Source: Enterobacteriaceae bacterium UBA2655
GTDB lineage: Bacteria; Pseudomonadota; Gammaproteobacteria; Enterobacterales; Enterobacteriaceae
Reading direction: 5' to 3'
Length of the DNA: 35,151 nt
Assembly: GCA_002359495.1 (NCBI GenBank)
Contig: DENB01000072.1
Coordinates: 1,937-37,087 of the forward strand
The position numbers and the translations under genes were made by a program. The notes beneath the pieces were generated by a model that saw only the letters and a list, made by a program, of their open reading frames with translations, did no database searches and was not told the origin of the DNA. Every line of letters begins with the position of its first letter. Within the stretch, counting starts at the first letter, position 1. Below, piece after piece: positions 27,586 to 35,151 of this stretch.

Positions 27586-28302
27586 ATGCAGACCCCGCAC
27601 ATTCTTATCGTTGAAGACGAACTGGTCACGCGTAACACCCTTAAAAGCATTTTTGAAGCGGAAGGCTACGTGGTTTATGAGGCGACCGACGGTGCTGAAA
27701 TGCATCAGGTGCTGACTGACAATGACGTCAATCTGGTGATTATGGATATCAACCTGCCAGGTAAAAATGGCCTGCTGCTGGCGCGCGAGCTGCGTGAACA
27801 GGCTAACGTGGCGCTGATGTTCCTTACCGGGCGCGATAACGAAGTGGATAAAATTCTGGGTCTGGAAATCGGCGCGGATGACTATATCACTAAGCCTTTC
27901 AATCCTCGCGAGCTGACTATCCGCGCGCGCAATTTGCTGTCGCGCACTATGAATCTGGCGATGCCGAATGAAGAGCGCCGCCAGGTCGAGAGCTACAAAT
28001 TCAACGGCTGGGAGCTGGACATCAACAGCCGCTCGCTGATCAGCCCGAATGGCGAGCAGTACAAACTGCCGCGCAGCGAGTTTCGCGCCATGCTGCACTT
28101 CTGCGAAAATCCGGGAAAAATCCAGACCCGCGCAGATCTGCTGAAAAAAATGACCGGCCGCGAGCTGAAGCCGCACGATCGTACGGTCGACGTTACCATT
28201 CGCCGCATTCGCAAGCATTTTGAATCCACGCCCGATACGCCGGAAATCATCGCCACTATTCACGGCGAAGGCTATCGCTTCTGCGGCGACCTGCAGGATT
28301 AA
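27586..28302 (+). CDS. arcA: two-component response regulator ArcA
   Basis: ArcA, phosphorylated by the quinone-sensing kinase ArcB, represses aerobic respiration genes under low oxygen. It has 238 residues, as in E. coli. The receiver domain has the acidic pair E10/D11 (IVEDE), the phosphoacceptor D54 ([12 protein letters not shown]) and the conserved K near TKPFNPREL. The C-terminal winged-helix OmpR/PhoB domain includes [14 protein letters not shown] and [21 protein letters not shown] precedes the ATG. A strong terminator follows, which creA can also use from the other side. Confidence 0.98.
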   Translation: MQTPHILIVEDELVTRNTLKSIFEAEGYVVYEATDGAEMHQVLTDNDVNLVIMDINLPGKNGLLLARELREQANVALMFLTGRDNEVDKILGLEIGADDYITKPFNPRELTIRARNLLSRTMNLAMPNEERRQVESYKFNGWELDINSRSLISPNGEQYKLPRSEFRAMLHFCENPGKIQTRADLLKKMTGRELKPHDRTVDVTIRRIRKHFESTPDTPEIIATIHGEGYRFCGDLQD

Positions 28303-28310
28303 CGCCTCAG

Positions 28311-28338
28311 AAAAAACGCCCTTCGGGGCGTTTTTTTT
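28311..28338 (+). terminator. bidirectional terminator between arcA and creA
   Basis: ACGCCC (28316-28321) and GGGCGT (28326-28331) form a stem around TTCG, with A6 before and T8 after. The hairpin works on both strands and lies between the convergent arcA and creA stops. Confidence 0.92.
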
Positions 28339-28348
28339 ATCTCTATTC

Positions 28349-28822
28349 TCAGCGCCAGGGCATAATCGGCACGGCGCTCAGCGCATTTTTCGGCGATCCC
28401 TCGACGACCTTGTCGGAATAGCTCAGATAGACCAGCGCATTGCGCTTTTTATCAAAGAAGCGTACAACCTGCAGTTTCTTGAACACCAATGAGGTGCGTT
28501 TGCGAAACACCACTTCGCCCTGAGCTTTGCCCTGAGCGATCTTGTCGCTCAGCTCGACCGGCCCAACCTGCTGGCAGGAGATGGCGGCGTCAGACGTATC
28601 CTCCGCCAGGCCTAATCCGCCCTTGATGCCGCCCGTTTTCGCCCGGCTGATATAACAGGTTACATTTTTTACGTCGGGATCGTCGAAGGCCTCAACCACA
28701 ATTTTATGGTCCGGCCCGAAGATCTTAAATACCGTATCTACCGAGCCTATCTCTTCGGCATGCAGGGCGCCGGAGCAAGCGAAAGCGAGGAACAGGGCCG
28801 TCAGAGGGCGATATATTGTCAT
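28349..28822 (-). CDS. creA: CreA family protein (periplasmic, function unknown)
   Basis: CreA is a conserved 157-residue exported protein with no established function. An N-terminal signal peptide ([22 protein letters not shown]) is followed by the mature start [11 protein letters not shown]. The conserved core includes [19 protein letters not shown] and [10 protein letters not shown], with two cysteines in the mature protein. I use the ATG at 28822 preceded by GGTAAC; an upstream ATG adds 16 non-conserved residues. In E. coli creA heads creABCD; here creB, creC and creD are absent and arcA follows directly. Confidence 0.93.
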   Translation of the reverse strand: MTIYRPLTALFLAFACSGALHAEEIGSVDTVFKIFGPDHKIVVEAFDDPDVKNVTCYISRAKTGGIKGGLGLAEDTSDAAISCQQVGPVELSDKIAQGKAQGEVVFRKRTSLVFKKLQVVRFFDKKRNALVYLSYSDKVVEGSPKNALSAVPIMPWR

Positions 28823-28915
28823 GGAGTTACCATTGCAAACGGAATAGATGAGATTGTAATGTAATGTCAAGCGTCATGGTTGACCTAACCCTAACGGGTT
28901 TTTACCCGCATTGAT

Positions 28916-28934
28916 ATAGCACATTCAAACAAAC
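28916..28934 (+). promoter_or_regulatory. marbox upstream of rob
   Basis: ATAGCACATTCAAACAAAC matches the degenerate marbox consensus AYnGCACnnWnnRYYAAAY at all defined positions except one (Y14). MarA, SoxS and Rob bind such sites, and in E. coli MarA and SoxS repress rob. A -10-like TATTAT lies at 28967-28972, so the box would sit just upstream of the -35 position. Confidence 0.6.
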
Positions 28935-29020
28935 AAAACCGCCCATAGATTTTGGGCATCTGGTGCTATTATTCGGCAACTTCGTTTAGCTGCGTCATCA
29001 AAGTGTTATGAGGATGTTTT

Positions 29021-29902
29021 ATGGACCAAGCCGGTATCATCCGCGATTTGCTTGTCTGGCTGGAGAGCCACCTGGACCAGCCCCTTTCGCTGGATAATGT
29101 TGCTTTGAAAGCCGGTTACTCTAAATGGCACCTGCAAAGGATGTTTAAAGACGTCACCGGTCATGCCATTGGCGCTTATATACGCGCCCGACGTCTGTCG
29201 AAGGCGGCCGTCGCGCTGCGTCTGACCAGCAGACCGATTCTGGATATTGCTCTGCAATACCGCTTTGACTCGCAGCAAACCTTCACCCGCGCCTTTAAAA
29301 AGCAGTTTAACCAGACGCCCGCCTGGTATCGTCGCGCGTCGGAATGGAACTCCTACGGCATTCGTCCGCCGATTCGTCTCGGCGATGACTATTTGCCAGA
29401 GCCGACCTTCGTGACTCTGCCGGAAACGGTGCTGGTCGGGCAGACGCAGAACTACAGCTGCACGCTGGAGCAGATTTCCCGCTACCGCGACGAAATGCGC
29501 ACCCATTTTTGGAAGCAGTTCCTGCTGGAGACCGATACCGTGCCGCCGGTGCTTTATGGCCTGCATCAGGTGCGCGCCAGTCAGGAGAAGGATGACGAGC
29601 AGGAGATTCTCTATACCACCGCCGTGCCTGCCGATCCGATGGCGAAAAACATGCACTCCGGCCAGAGCGTGATCCTGGAAGCGGGCGATTATGTGCAGTT
29701 TACCTATACCGGCCCGCGCAACGAGCTGCAGGAGTTTATTCTGCTGCTCTACGGCACCTGTATGCCAATGCTGGAGCTGACGCGCCGTCAGGGCCAGGAT
29801 ATCGAACGCTTTTATACCCACGGCGGCAAAAAGCGCAGCGAGCCGCCCAAAGAGGTGCGCTGCGAATACCTGATCCCGATTCGCCGCCAGCACGCCAGCT
29901 AA
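29021..29902 (+). CDS. rob: AraC/XylS-family transcription factor Rob
   Basis: Rob activates the mar/sox/rob regulon (efflux, outer-membrane and solvent or bile tolerance genes) when its C-terminal domain binds small molecules. The 293-residue protein has two N-terminal helix-turn-helices (LDNVALKAGYSKWHLQRMFK and ILDIALQYRFDSQQTFTRAF). These are nearly identical to E. coli, so the same DNA sites should be read. The more divergent GyrI-like effector domain follows from about residue 120 to the end. It is divergent from creA, and a hairpin follows the stop. Confidence 0.96.
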   Translation: MDQAGIIRDLLVWLESHLDQPLSLDNVALKAGYSKWHLQRMFKDVTGHAIGAYIRARRLSKAAVALRLTSRPILDIALQYRFDSQQTFTRAFKKQFNQTPAWYRRASEWNSYGIRPPIRLGDDYLPEPTFVTLPETVLVGQTQNYSCTLEQISRYRDEMRTHFWKQFLLETDTVPPVLYGLHQVRASQEKDDEQEILYTTAVPADPMAKNMHSGQSVILEAGDYVQFTYTGPRNELQEFILLLYGTCMPMLELTRRQGQDIERFYTHGGKKRSEPPKEVRCEYLIPIRRQHAS

Positions 29903-29904
29903 CA

Positions 29905-30033
29905 ATAAAACGCCGTCTTTGCGACGGCATTTACGCTTATTAACAAGGCGCGGGACGCTTTACTCTTCTGCCTGCGCTACCCGCGCTTTGATTTCTCAAC
30001 GTTTTGACATGCCGTCTTCGCGACGGCCTCTGT
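29905..30033. repeat. three-hairpin cluster between convergent rob and gpmB
   Basis: Two near-identical hairpins, GCCGTCTTTGCGACGGC (29912-29928) and GCCGTCTTCGCGACGGC (30011-30027), lie 99 bp apart. Each is beside one of the convergent stop codons. Between them GCGCGGG (29948-29954) pairs with CCCGCGC (29980-29986), extended by CAAG/TTTG. The first hairpin is followed by GTTTTATTG on the minus strand and ATTTACG on the plus, so it may be a weak two-way terminator. The second has no T run. The repetition suggests duplication or a dispersed repeat. Confidence 0.6.
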
Positions 30034-30681
30034 TCAGCGCTGCAGTTCGTCGAGCGCAGGCGCGTCGAGATGCGACACATCCCCGGCGGTTTCCACCACC
30101 CAGCCGGACGCCAGCCAGGCGCTCTGCTGATGGTCGACGCGTGAAATCGAGCAGTTGCGCAGGCGCAGGCGACGTTCCGCATGCGCGGGCAAACCGAGAA
30201 TGGTGCTGACCAGCACGCCGAGCGCCATGCCGTGGCTTACCAGCAGCGGCCGACTGCCGGCGGGCAGGTTCAGACAGTCGTTAAGCGCCTCGTGCATGCG
30301 CGCCGCCATTTCCGCCATCGATTCTCCGTCGGGAATGCGGCCGTTCTCCGTGCCGTTGACCAGCGTTTGCCGCCAGGCTTCCTCTTCCGCCGTCAGCCCG
30401 TCGATGGGACGCCGCTCCAGCACGCCCATATTCAGTTCGCGCAGGCGCGCGTCAAGCGTCACCGTACAACCGCAGGCATCGGCGATGATCTCCGCCGTGC
30501 GTTTTGTTCTGCCCAAGTCGCTGGCGATCACATGCGTGATGCCTAAGGACTTCACGCGCTCTCCCACCTGATGCGCCTGCTGCTCGCCTTTTTCCGTCAG
30601 CGGACTGTCGGACTGCCCCTGAATGCGTCGCGCCGCATTCCATACCGTTTCACCGTGACGAACAAGATAGACCTGTAGCAT
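30034..30681 (-). CDS. gpmB: histidine phosphatase family protein GpmB (YtjC)
   Basis: This cytoplasmic member of the phosphoglycerate mutase-like phosphatase branch has 215 residues, as in E. coli. The catalytic RHG motif is at 8-10 (LVRHGETVWN), with H9 the phospho-acceptor and the second histidine in LLVSHGMALG. It is annotated as a phosphoglycerate mutase homologue, but related proteins act as phosphatases, so mutase activity is doubtful. The C-terminal HLDAPALDELQR matches E. coli exactly. It is divergent from yjjX across 63 bp. Confidence 0.94.
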   Translation of the reverse strand: MLQVYLVRHGETVWNAARRIQGQSDSPLTEKGEQQAHQVGERVKSLGITHVIASDLGRTKRTAEIIADACGCTVTLDARLRELNMGVLERRPIDGLTAEEEAWRQTLVNGTENGRIPDGESMAEMAARMHEALNDCLNLPAGSRPLLVSHGMALGVLVSTILGLPAHAERRLRLRNCSISRVDHQQSAWLASGWVVETAGDVSHLDAPALDELQR

Positions 30682-30744
30682 GTTTGATTTCCGTTATACT
30701 GCGACAAATTTGCCTTGAGAGTTTTTAAAGGGAACTGCCTTATT

Positions 30745-31269
30745 ATGTACTATGTTGTCGCAGCCACCATCAATCCGGCGAAGATTGCCGCCATTGCTCA
30801 GGCGTTTAACGACGTTTTCGGCGAGGGATCCTGCCATATCGAAGGGGTCGAGGTCGAGAGCGGCGTCTCCGCTCAGCCCTTAACAAACGCCGAAACGCGA
30901 ACTGGCGCACGCCAGCGCATCATGAACGCGCGCCAGGTGCGCCCGGAAGCGGATTTCTGGGTCGCCATCGAGGCGGGCATCGACGAAGATAACGCCTTCG
31001 CCTGGATGGTGGTGGAGAATCACCAGCAGCGCGGCGAATCGCGTTCCGCCAGCTTTACCCTGCCGGGAGTCGTACTGGATGCGCTGCAGGCGGGCGCGGA
31101 ACTGGGCGATGAGATGGCGCGTCTCACCGGCGTGGAGAACATTAAGCATAAAGGCGGCGCGATCGGCGCGCTAACGCACGGCCTGCTGACCCGCTCCAGC
31201 GTCTATCACCAGGCGTTAATCCTCGCGCTCTGCCCATTCACCCATCCGCTCTATCAGCAGAAAAAATAG
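30745..31269 (+). CDS. yjjX: inosine/xanthosine triphosphatase YjjX
   Basis: This house-cleaning nucleotidase hydrolyses ITP and XTP to prevent incorporation of oxidised purines. The 174-residue product shows the family segments [44 protein letters not shown] and [17 protein letters not shown] start at the ATG at 30745 ([13 protein letters not shown]), preceded by AAAGGGAA; an upstream in-frame start adds ten non-conserved residues. Its TAG stop abuts the trpR stop on the other strand with no spacer. Confidence 0.93.
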   Translation: MYYVVAATINPAKIAAIAQAFNDVFGEGSCHIEGVEVESGVSAQPLTNAETRTGARQRIMNARQVRPEADFWVAIEAGIDEDNAFAWMVVENHQQRGESRSASFTLPGVVLDALQAGAELGDEMARLTGVENIKHKGGAIGALTHGLLTRSSVYHQALILALCPFTHPLYQQKK

Positions 31270-31590
31270 TCAGGCTATGTTCAGGTGCGCTTCGAGCCAG
31301 CGTTTCAGCTCGGGGGGTGCCTCTTTCAGGCTGTTTGAACCGCGCGTAATAGTTGCGATGCCGACCCCCAGCTCGTTTTTCAGTTCGCGTTGGCTCATCT
31401 CGCCGCTCATTAACGCCTCGATAATGCGCAGCCGCGTGCCGAAGGCTTCGCGCTCATCGGGCGTCATCATCAGCTGCAGCAACGGCAGCGCATGGCCATC
31501 CGTGAAAGCGTGCTGCATCAGTTCGACGAAACGCTGCCAGCGCGCTTCGGGCGGTGAATTATCCGTGGAAATAGCGAAAGATTGGGTCAT
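31270..31590 (-). CDS. trpR: tryptophan repressor TrpR
   Basis: TrpR with bound tryptophan represses the trp, aroH, mtr and its own promoters. The 106-residue protein has the DNA-reading helix-turn-helix [24 protein letters not shown], almost unchanged from E. coli, and the core [28 protein letters not shown]. The N-terminal arm is divergent, as usual. A self-operator lies just before the start codon. It lies 44 bp after slt and meets yjjX tail to tail with abutting stops. Confidence 0.96.
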   Translation of the reverse strand: MTQSFAISTDNSPPEARWQRFVELMQHAFTDGHALPLLQLMMTPDEREAFGTRLRIIEALMSGEMSQRELKNELGVGIATITRGSNSLKEAPPELKRWLEAHLNIA

Positions 31591-31600
31591 GGCGGGCTTC

Positions 31601-31620
31601 CGTACTCATTAGCGAGTACG
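31601..31620 (-). promoter_or_regulatory. TrpR operator of trpR
   Basis: CGTACTC (31601-31607) and GAGTACG (31614-31620) form a perfect 7-bp dyad around ATTAGC, 10 bases before the trpR ATG. The E. coli trpR operator has the same GTACTC/GAGTAC core, so autorepression is expected. The site lies in the 44-bp slt-trpR gap, so it would control a promoter separate from slt. Confidence 0.8.
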
Positions 31621-31634
31621 GAAGCATAACACAG

Positions 31635-33554
31635 TCAGTAACGGCGGTTCCACTCGCCGTCAGAGAGGATCTTATCGGGTTGGCCCATGAAGTGGCGATA
31701 GTAAGCGTCGTAGGCCAGCACGTTCTTCACGTAGCCGCGGGTTTCCGAAAACGGGATGGTTTCGATAAACGCCACCGCATCCAGCCGTCCGGCGCTGTTG
31801 CCCAGCCAGGTGCGCACCCGCGACGGGCCGGCGTTATAGGCCGCCGAGGCGAAAATGCGGTTCTGACCGAACTGCTGATAGACATACTCCAGATACTGCG
31901 TGCCGATCTGAATATTGGTCTGTGGATCCAGCAGCTGGCTGCTGTTCACATAGCCGGGAATGTTATACATCTTCACGGTATGGCTGGCGGTGGCGGGCAT
32001 CACCTGCATCAATCCGCCCGCCCCTACCGGCGAACGCGCTTTCGGATTCCACGCGCTCTCCTGGCGGGCGATCGCCATGGCGTAGCTCTGCGGGATCGCC
32101 TTGTCGCTGGTGAAGCGCTGAAAATAATTCTGCCAGGCGAGCGGGAAACGCTCCTTCAGGCTGTCCCACATTTTCGCGGTGATGGTCGCCTGCACGCTCA
32201 GATCCCACCAGTCCTGTTCGTTGGCGTAACGCGCCAGCATCTGCTGCTGCGAACGGGTTTTACTGGCGATCAGATTGGCCCATTCGCTGCGCGCCAGGTT
32301 ATCCAGTCCCCAGTACATCAGTTCGCGCACGCGCGCCAGCTCCGCGCCCTGCGTCAGCGACGCATCGGGCTTCGGCGCCTCGTCCACCTGCAACGGATAG
32401 TTCACGCCCAGCCGCTGCGCCGCCACCATCGGATAGAAGCCGCGCGTCTGCATCAGCTTGCGCAAGATCTCTTCGCCCTCCTCTTTACGTCCCTGCTCCA
32501 GCAGCAGATCCGCCTGCCAGTACTGCCATTCATCTTTCTCTTTGGTTTCCGGCGACAGGCGGGCGATCCACGTGTTCATGCCGCGACGGTTGTTGTTGCC
32601 GAGCGCCAGCCGCACGCGCCGTTCAATCAGCGCCGAAGATTCGCTGTCCATCACTACGCCGTCGCGCCAGCGCGCCTGTTCCGGGGTGACATCGTTGCCC
32701 ATCAGCCGCCAGGCGACGGTTTCTTTCAATGCCTGCTGGTCCGACGGCCCCATCTGCTGGAGCCGCGCCAGCGTCGGGATCATGGCGCGCGCGTTTTCCA
32801 CTTCCTGCCGCGCCACGCGGGCGAAGGCGTACAGGGTGGCCTGGCGGGTAAAGTCGGTCGGCCCTACGCTGCGGGCGAAGCTTTCGACCGATAGCGGATC
32901 GCTCTGCAACGTCAGCACGGCGTTCGCCATCGTCTGGTAATCGGAGGGCAGCATTTTCGCCAGGTAATTCACCAGGCTGTCGTTGCCCGCCTTCATCGCC
33001 AGGCGAATGCGCTCAAGAATGGTGATGGGCGAAAGCTCGCCGCTGGCCTGCCAGACCGAGAAAAGCTTATCGCAGTCGTTCGGCAGAGAGGTGCCGCGCA
33101 GCCAGATGGTTTTCGCCCCCTCGAAGGCGGCCTGCTGCTGGCCGGTCGCCCATTTGGCGTAGTACCAGTTGCAGCGCGCCTGTACCGGCTTCGGCTCGTC
33201 GGGGCTGAAGCTCAGCAATCCCTGCCAGTCCTGACGCCAGGCCAGCACGTTGATAAAGCGTGACGAGAGGGTGCGCGCCGGCGGCAGAGTGGGATATTGC
33301 TGAATGAAGTTTTGCACCGCCAGGCGGGTCTGCTGATCGAGATCCTGCGCCAGCATGCGGTACTGCAGATAAGGATCGAGCGGATAGTTCTGCAGCGTCG
33401 GCATAAGCTGCGCCACGGTTTCCATTTGATTGCTGTCCCAAGCCTGTTTGATTTGCTGGTAACGCTGCCGCTGTTGCTCCAGAGAGTCGGCCCACGCGCT
33501 GCCTGCGACACTCACCAGACAGATCCCCATTACCCAGTTACGCCACTTCTCCAC
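31635..33554 (-). CDS. slt: soluble lytic murein transglycosylase Slt70
   Basis: This periplasmic enzyme cleaves the MurNAc-GlcNAc bond of peptidoglycan with formation of 1,6-anhydro-muropeptides. The 639-residue precursor has a signal peptide ending at about AWA/DSLEQQ. A long superhelical U/L domain follows, then the C-terminal SLT domain with catalytic Glu499 (AIARQESAWNP), the GLMQVMPATA motif and AAYNAGPSRVR. I choose the GTG at 33554 because AGGAGA lies just upstream and MEKWRNW resembles the E. coli start MEKAKQ; an ATG 17 codons upstream is the alternative. E. coli has ettA on the other side of slt; here an allophanate hydrolase gene is found. Confidence 0.95.
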   Translation of the reverse strand: MEKWRNWVMGICLVSVAGSAWADSLEQQRQRYQQIKQAWDSNQMETVAQLMPTLQNYPLDPYLQYRMLAQDLDQQTRLAVQNFIQQYPTLPPARTLSSRFINVLAWRQDWQGLLSFSPDEPKPVQARCNWYYAKWATGQQQAAFEGAKTIWLRGTSLPNDCDKLFSVWQASGELSPITILERIRLAMKAGNDSLVNYLAKMLPSDYQTMANAVLTLQSDPLSVESFARSVGPTDFTRQATLYAFARVARQEVENARAMIPTLARLQQMGPSDQQALKETVAWRLMGNDVTPEQARWRDGVVMDSESSALIERRVRLALGNNNRRGMNTWIARLSPETKEKDEWQYWQADLLLEQGRKEEGEEILRKLMQTRGFYPMVAAQRLGVNYPLQVDEAPKPDASLTQGAELARVRELMYWGLDNLARSEWANLIASKTRSQQQMLARYANEQDWWDLSVQATITAKMWDSLKERFPLAWQNYFQRFTSDKAIPQSYAMAIARQESAWNPKARSPVGAGGLMQVMPATASHTVKMYNIPGYVNSSQLLDPQTNIQIGTQYLEYVYQQFGQNRIFASAAYNAGPSRVRTWLGNSAGRLDAVAFIETIPFSETRGYVKNVLAYDAYYRHFMGQPDKILSDGEWNRRY

Positions 33555-33778
33555 TACGCTCTCCTCTTTATAACGCGGTCCGGCTTTATGCCAGGCTTTC
33601 TTCATGCTAACCAGGCGATTCCGCTCTTGCCACGTTCTTCACAAAATTTACCAAAGCGGCGGATCGCTGCCGCAAACGCACCGCGATCGTTCAGGTTTTG
33701 CTCGCCGATTGTGCATTTTGCCATCACAAAAACTTATCACCCAAAGATATAGCGCTTTTAATCAACCCGTTATAAATA

Positions 33779-33794
33779 TGGCACAGCCTTTGCT
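33779..33794 (+). promoter_or_regulatory. sigma-54 promoter of the allophanate hydrolase gene
   Basis: TGGCACAGCCTTTGCT fits the -24/-12 consensus TGGCAC-N5-TTGCW exactly, with GG and GC ten bases apart. It lies 41 bases before the start codon. Sigma-54 promoters need an activator such as NtrC. I see only half-sites resembling NtrC boxes (GCACC at 33678-33682 and GTGCA at 33711-33715). The slt-facing part of the 281-bp spacer shows nothing else I can name. Confidence 0.8.
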
Positions 33795-33835
33795 CTGTTG
33801 AATCCCATCTTGTATACCAACCGGAATTCATCATC

Positions 33836-35151
33836 ATGGCTTCAACGTTCGGCTTTACGCTTCAGGAGTGGCAACGACGCTATCAGCAGGACCCGCAGCA
33901 GATTTACGTGTTGCTGGAGGCGCATCTCGCCGCGCTGAACAGCGAAGATAACGCCTGGATCTATCTGGCGACGTTCGCGCAGCTGCGCGCGCAGATCGAT
34001 CCGCTGCTGGCCAGCTATCAGCGCAATCCGGCCGCCCTGCCGCTGTTTGGCGTGCCTTTTGCGGTGAAAGACAATATCGACGTGGCGGGCTGGCCCACCA
34101 CCGCGGCCTGCCCGGCGCTGACTTTCACCGCCGAACAGGATGCTTTCGCCGTCGCCCGGCTTAAGGCTGCCGGGGCGATCGTGATCGGCAAAACCAACCT
34201 CGATCAGTATGCCACCGGGCTAGTCGGCACGCGTTCGCCCTGGGGAGCGGTCTCCAACACCTTTAACCCCGCTTACGTCAGCGGCGGTTCCAGCTCCGGC
34301 TCGGCATCGGTGCTGGCGCGCGGGCTGGTCGCCTTTTCGCTCGGCACCGACACTGCCGGTTCAGGTCGCGTGCCGGCAGGATTCAATAACATTGTTGGCC
34401 TGAAGCCCACCAAAGGCTGGCTATCCGCCAGCGGCGTGCTGCCTGCCTGCCGCCTGAACGACACCCTGTCGATCTTCGCCCTGACGGTGGAAGACGCGTT
34501 CAACGTCGCCTGCGCCGCAGGCGGCTATGACGCCGGCGACGCCTATTCGCGCAGCAACCCGATGACCGCGCCCGCCAGCCTGAAGGCGCAACCCGATTTC
34601 GCTATCCCGGCCAACCCGGAGTTCTTCGGCGACGCGCTGGCGCAAGCCGCCTGGGAAAAAGCGCTGGCGGCTTTGCAGGCGGGCGGCGTCACGCTGCATC
34701 CGATCGATTTCTCGCTGTTTCATCAGCTGGCGGAACAGCTCTATTACGGTCCCTGGGTGGCGGAACGTACCGTGGCGGTCGGCGAGATGCTGGATCGCCC
34801 GGAAGAGATGGACCCGGTAGTGCACGGCATCGTCGCCAGCGGCCTGAAATACAGCGCTGTCGACGCCTATAAAGCAGAGTATCTGCGCGCCGAACTGAGC
34901 CGCCAGATCCAGCAAACGCTGGCGCAGCTCGATGCGCTGGTGGTGCCGACCTCCCCGACCATTCACACGCTGGAGGAGATGAAGCAGGAGCCGGTGCGCT
35001 ACAACTCGCAGTTCGGCACCTACACCAATTTCACCAACCTCGCCGATCTCTCCGCGCTGGCGCTGCCGGCTCCCTTCCGCGCAGACGGACTGCCCGCCGG
35101 CATCACGCTGATCGCGCCCGCCTGGCACGACCGGGCGCTGGCCGACTTCGG
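33836..35151 (+). CDS. atzF: allophanate hydrolase, N-terminal and amidase part
   Basis: The enzyme splits allophanate into two ammonia and two carbon dioxide. With urea carboxylase it lets cells use urea as nitrogen without urease. The 438 codons present cover the amidase-signature domain: catalytic Lys78 (FAVKDNIDVAG), cis-Ser152 (SGGSSSGSASV) and the nucleophile Ser176 (GTDTAGSGRVPAGFNN). The spacings match the family triad. The segment VVPTSPTIHTLEEM and the ending LPAGITLIAPAWHDRALADFG are typical of allophanate hydrolases, not GatA. The reading frame is open to the window edge; complete enzymes are about 600 residues with a C-terminal domain. GGAA precedes the ATG. Urea carboxylase genes would be expected nearby, beyond the window. 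Confidence 0.88.
   Translation, partial: MASTFGFTLQEWQRRYQQDPQQIYVLLEAHLAALNSEDNAWIYLATFAQLRAQIDPLLASYQRNPAALPLFGVPFAVKDNIDVAGWPTTAACPALTFTAEQDAFAVARLKAAGAIVIGKTNLDQYATGLVGTRSPWGAVSNTFNPAYVSGGSSSGSASVLARGLVAFSLGTDTAGSGRVPAGFNNIVGLKPTKGWLSASGVLPACRLNDTLSIFALTVEDAFNVACAAGGYDAGDAYSRSNPMTAPASLKAQPDFAIPANPEFFGDALAQAAWEKALAALQAGGVTLHPIDFSLFHQLAEQLYYGPWVAERTVAVGEMLDRPEEMDPVVHGIVASGLKYSAVDAYKAEYLRAELSRQIQQTLAQLDALVVPTSPTIHTLEEMKQEPVRYNSQFGTYTNFTNLADLSALALPAPFRADGLPAGITLIAPAWHDRALADF

Overview
The window is a conserved core segment of a gammaproteobacterial chromosome of the order Enterobacterales. Nearly every protein aligns end to end with its Escherichia coli counterpart, and gene order follows the E. 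coli map across coordinate zero: slt-trpR-yjjX-gpmB-rob-creA-arcA-yjtD-thrLABC-yaaA-talB-mog-satP-dnaKJ-nhaA-rpsT-ribF-ileS-lspA-fkpB-ispH-dapB-carAB, read here mostly on the minus strand. GC is moderately high, and several E. coli neighbours are absent (rihC, nhaR, yaaJ, creBCD). This suits an Erwiniaceae genome of the Pantoea/Erwinia/Mixta type, but that placement is inference from memory of the proteins.

Layout: 1-2556 holds the carAB and dapB biosynthetic genes with a rich carAB control region (ARG boxes, P1 and P2 promoters, a perfect RutR box). 2770-8522 is the ribF-ileS-lspA-fkpB-ispH operon. 8766-9157 is rpsT with a consensus promoter and terminator. 9214-13882 holds nhaA and the heat-shock operon dnaK-dnaJ with a near-consensus sigma-32 promoter. 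14028-17716 holds satP, an MFS transporter of the metabolite:H+ symporter type that is not at this place in E. coli, mog and talB. 17859-20010 is a LysM-containing inverse autotransporter broken by one frameshift, followed by an AT-rich spacer. 20442-26156 is yaaA and the thr operon with its leader peptide and attenuator. 26270-33554 is yjtD, arcA, creA, rob, gpmB, yjjX, trpR and slt. 33836 to the end is the start of an allophanate hydrolase gene behind a textbook sigma-54 promoter.

Functionally the window is housekeeping: pyrimidine/arginine precursor (car), lysine (dapB), threonine (thr), isoprenoid (ispH) and riboflavin cofactor (ribF) synthesis, translation (ileS, rpsT), chaperones, cell-wall turnover (slt) and global regulation (arcA, rob, trpR). 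The accessory parts are the MFS gene, the inverse autotransporter locus and the urea-derived nitrogen gene.

I found no tRNA, rRNA, CRISPR array, insertion sequence or prophage, and no clearly new multi-gene system. The points most worth a second look are regulatory or structural: the sigma-54 promoter of the allophanate hydrolase gene, the frameshifted adhesin, the marbox before rob, the RutR box and UTP-sensitive start of carAB, and a cluster of three hairpins between rob and gpmB.
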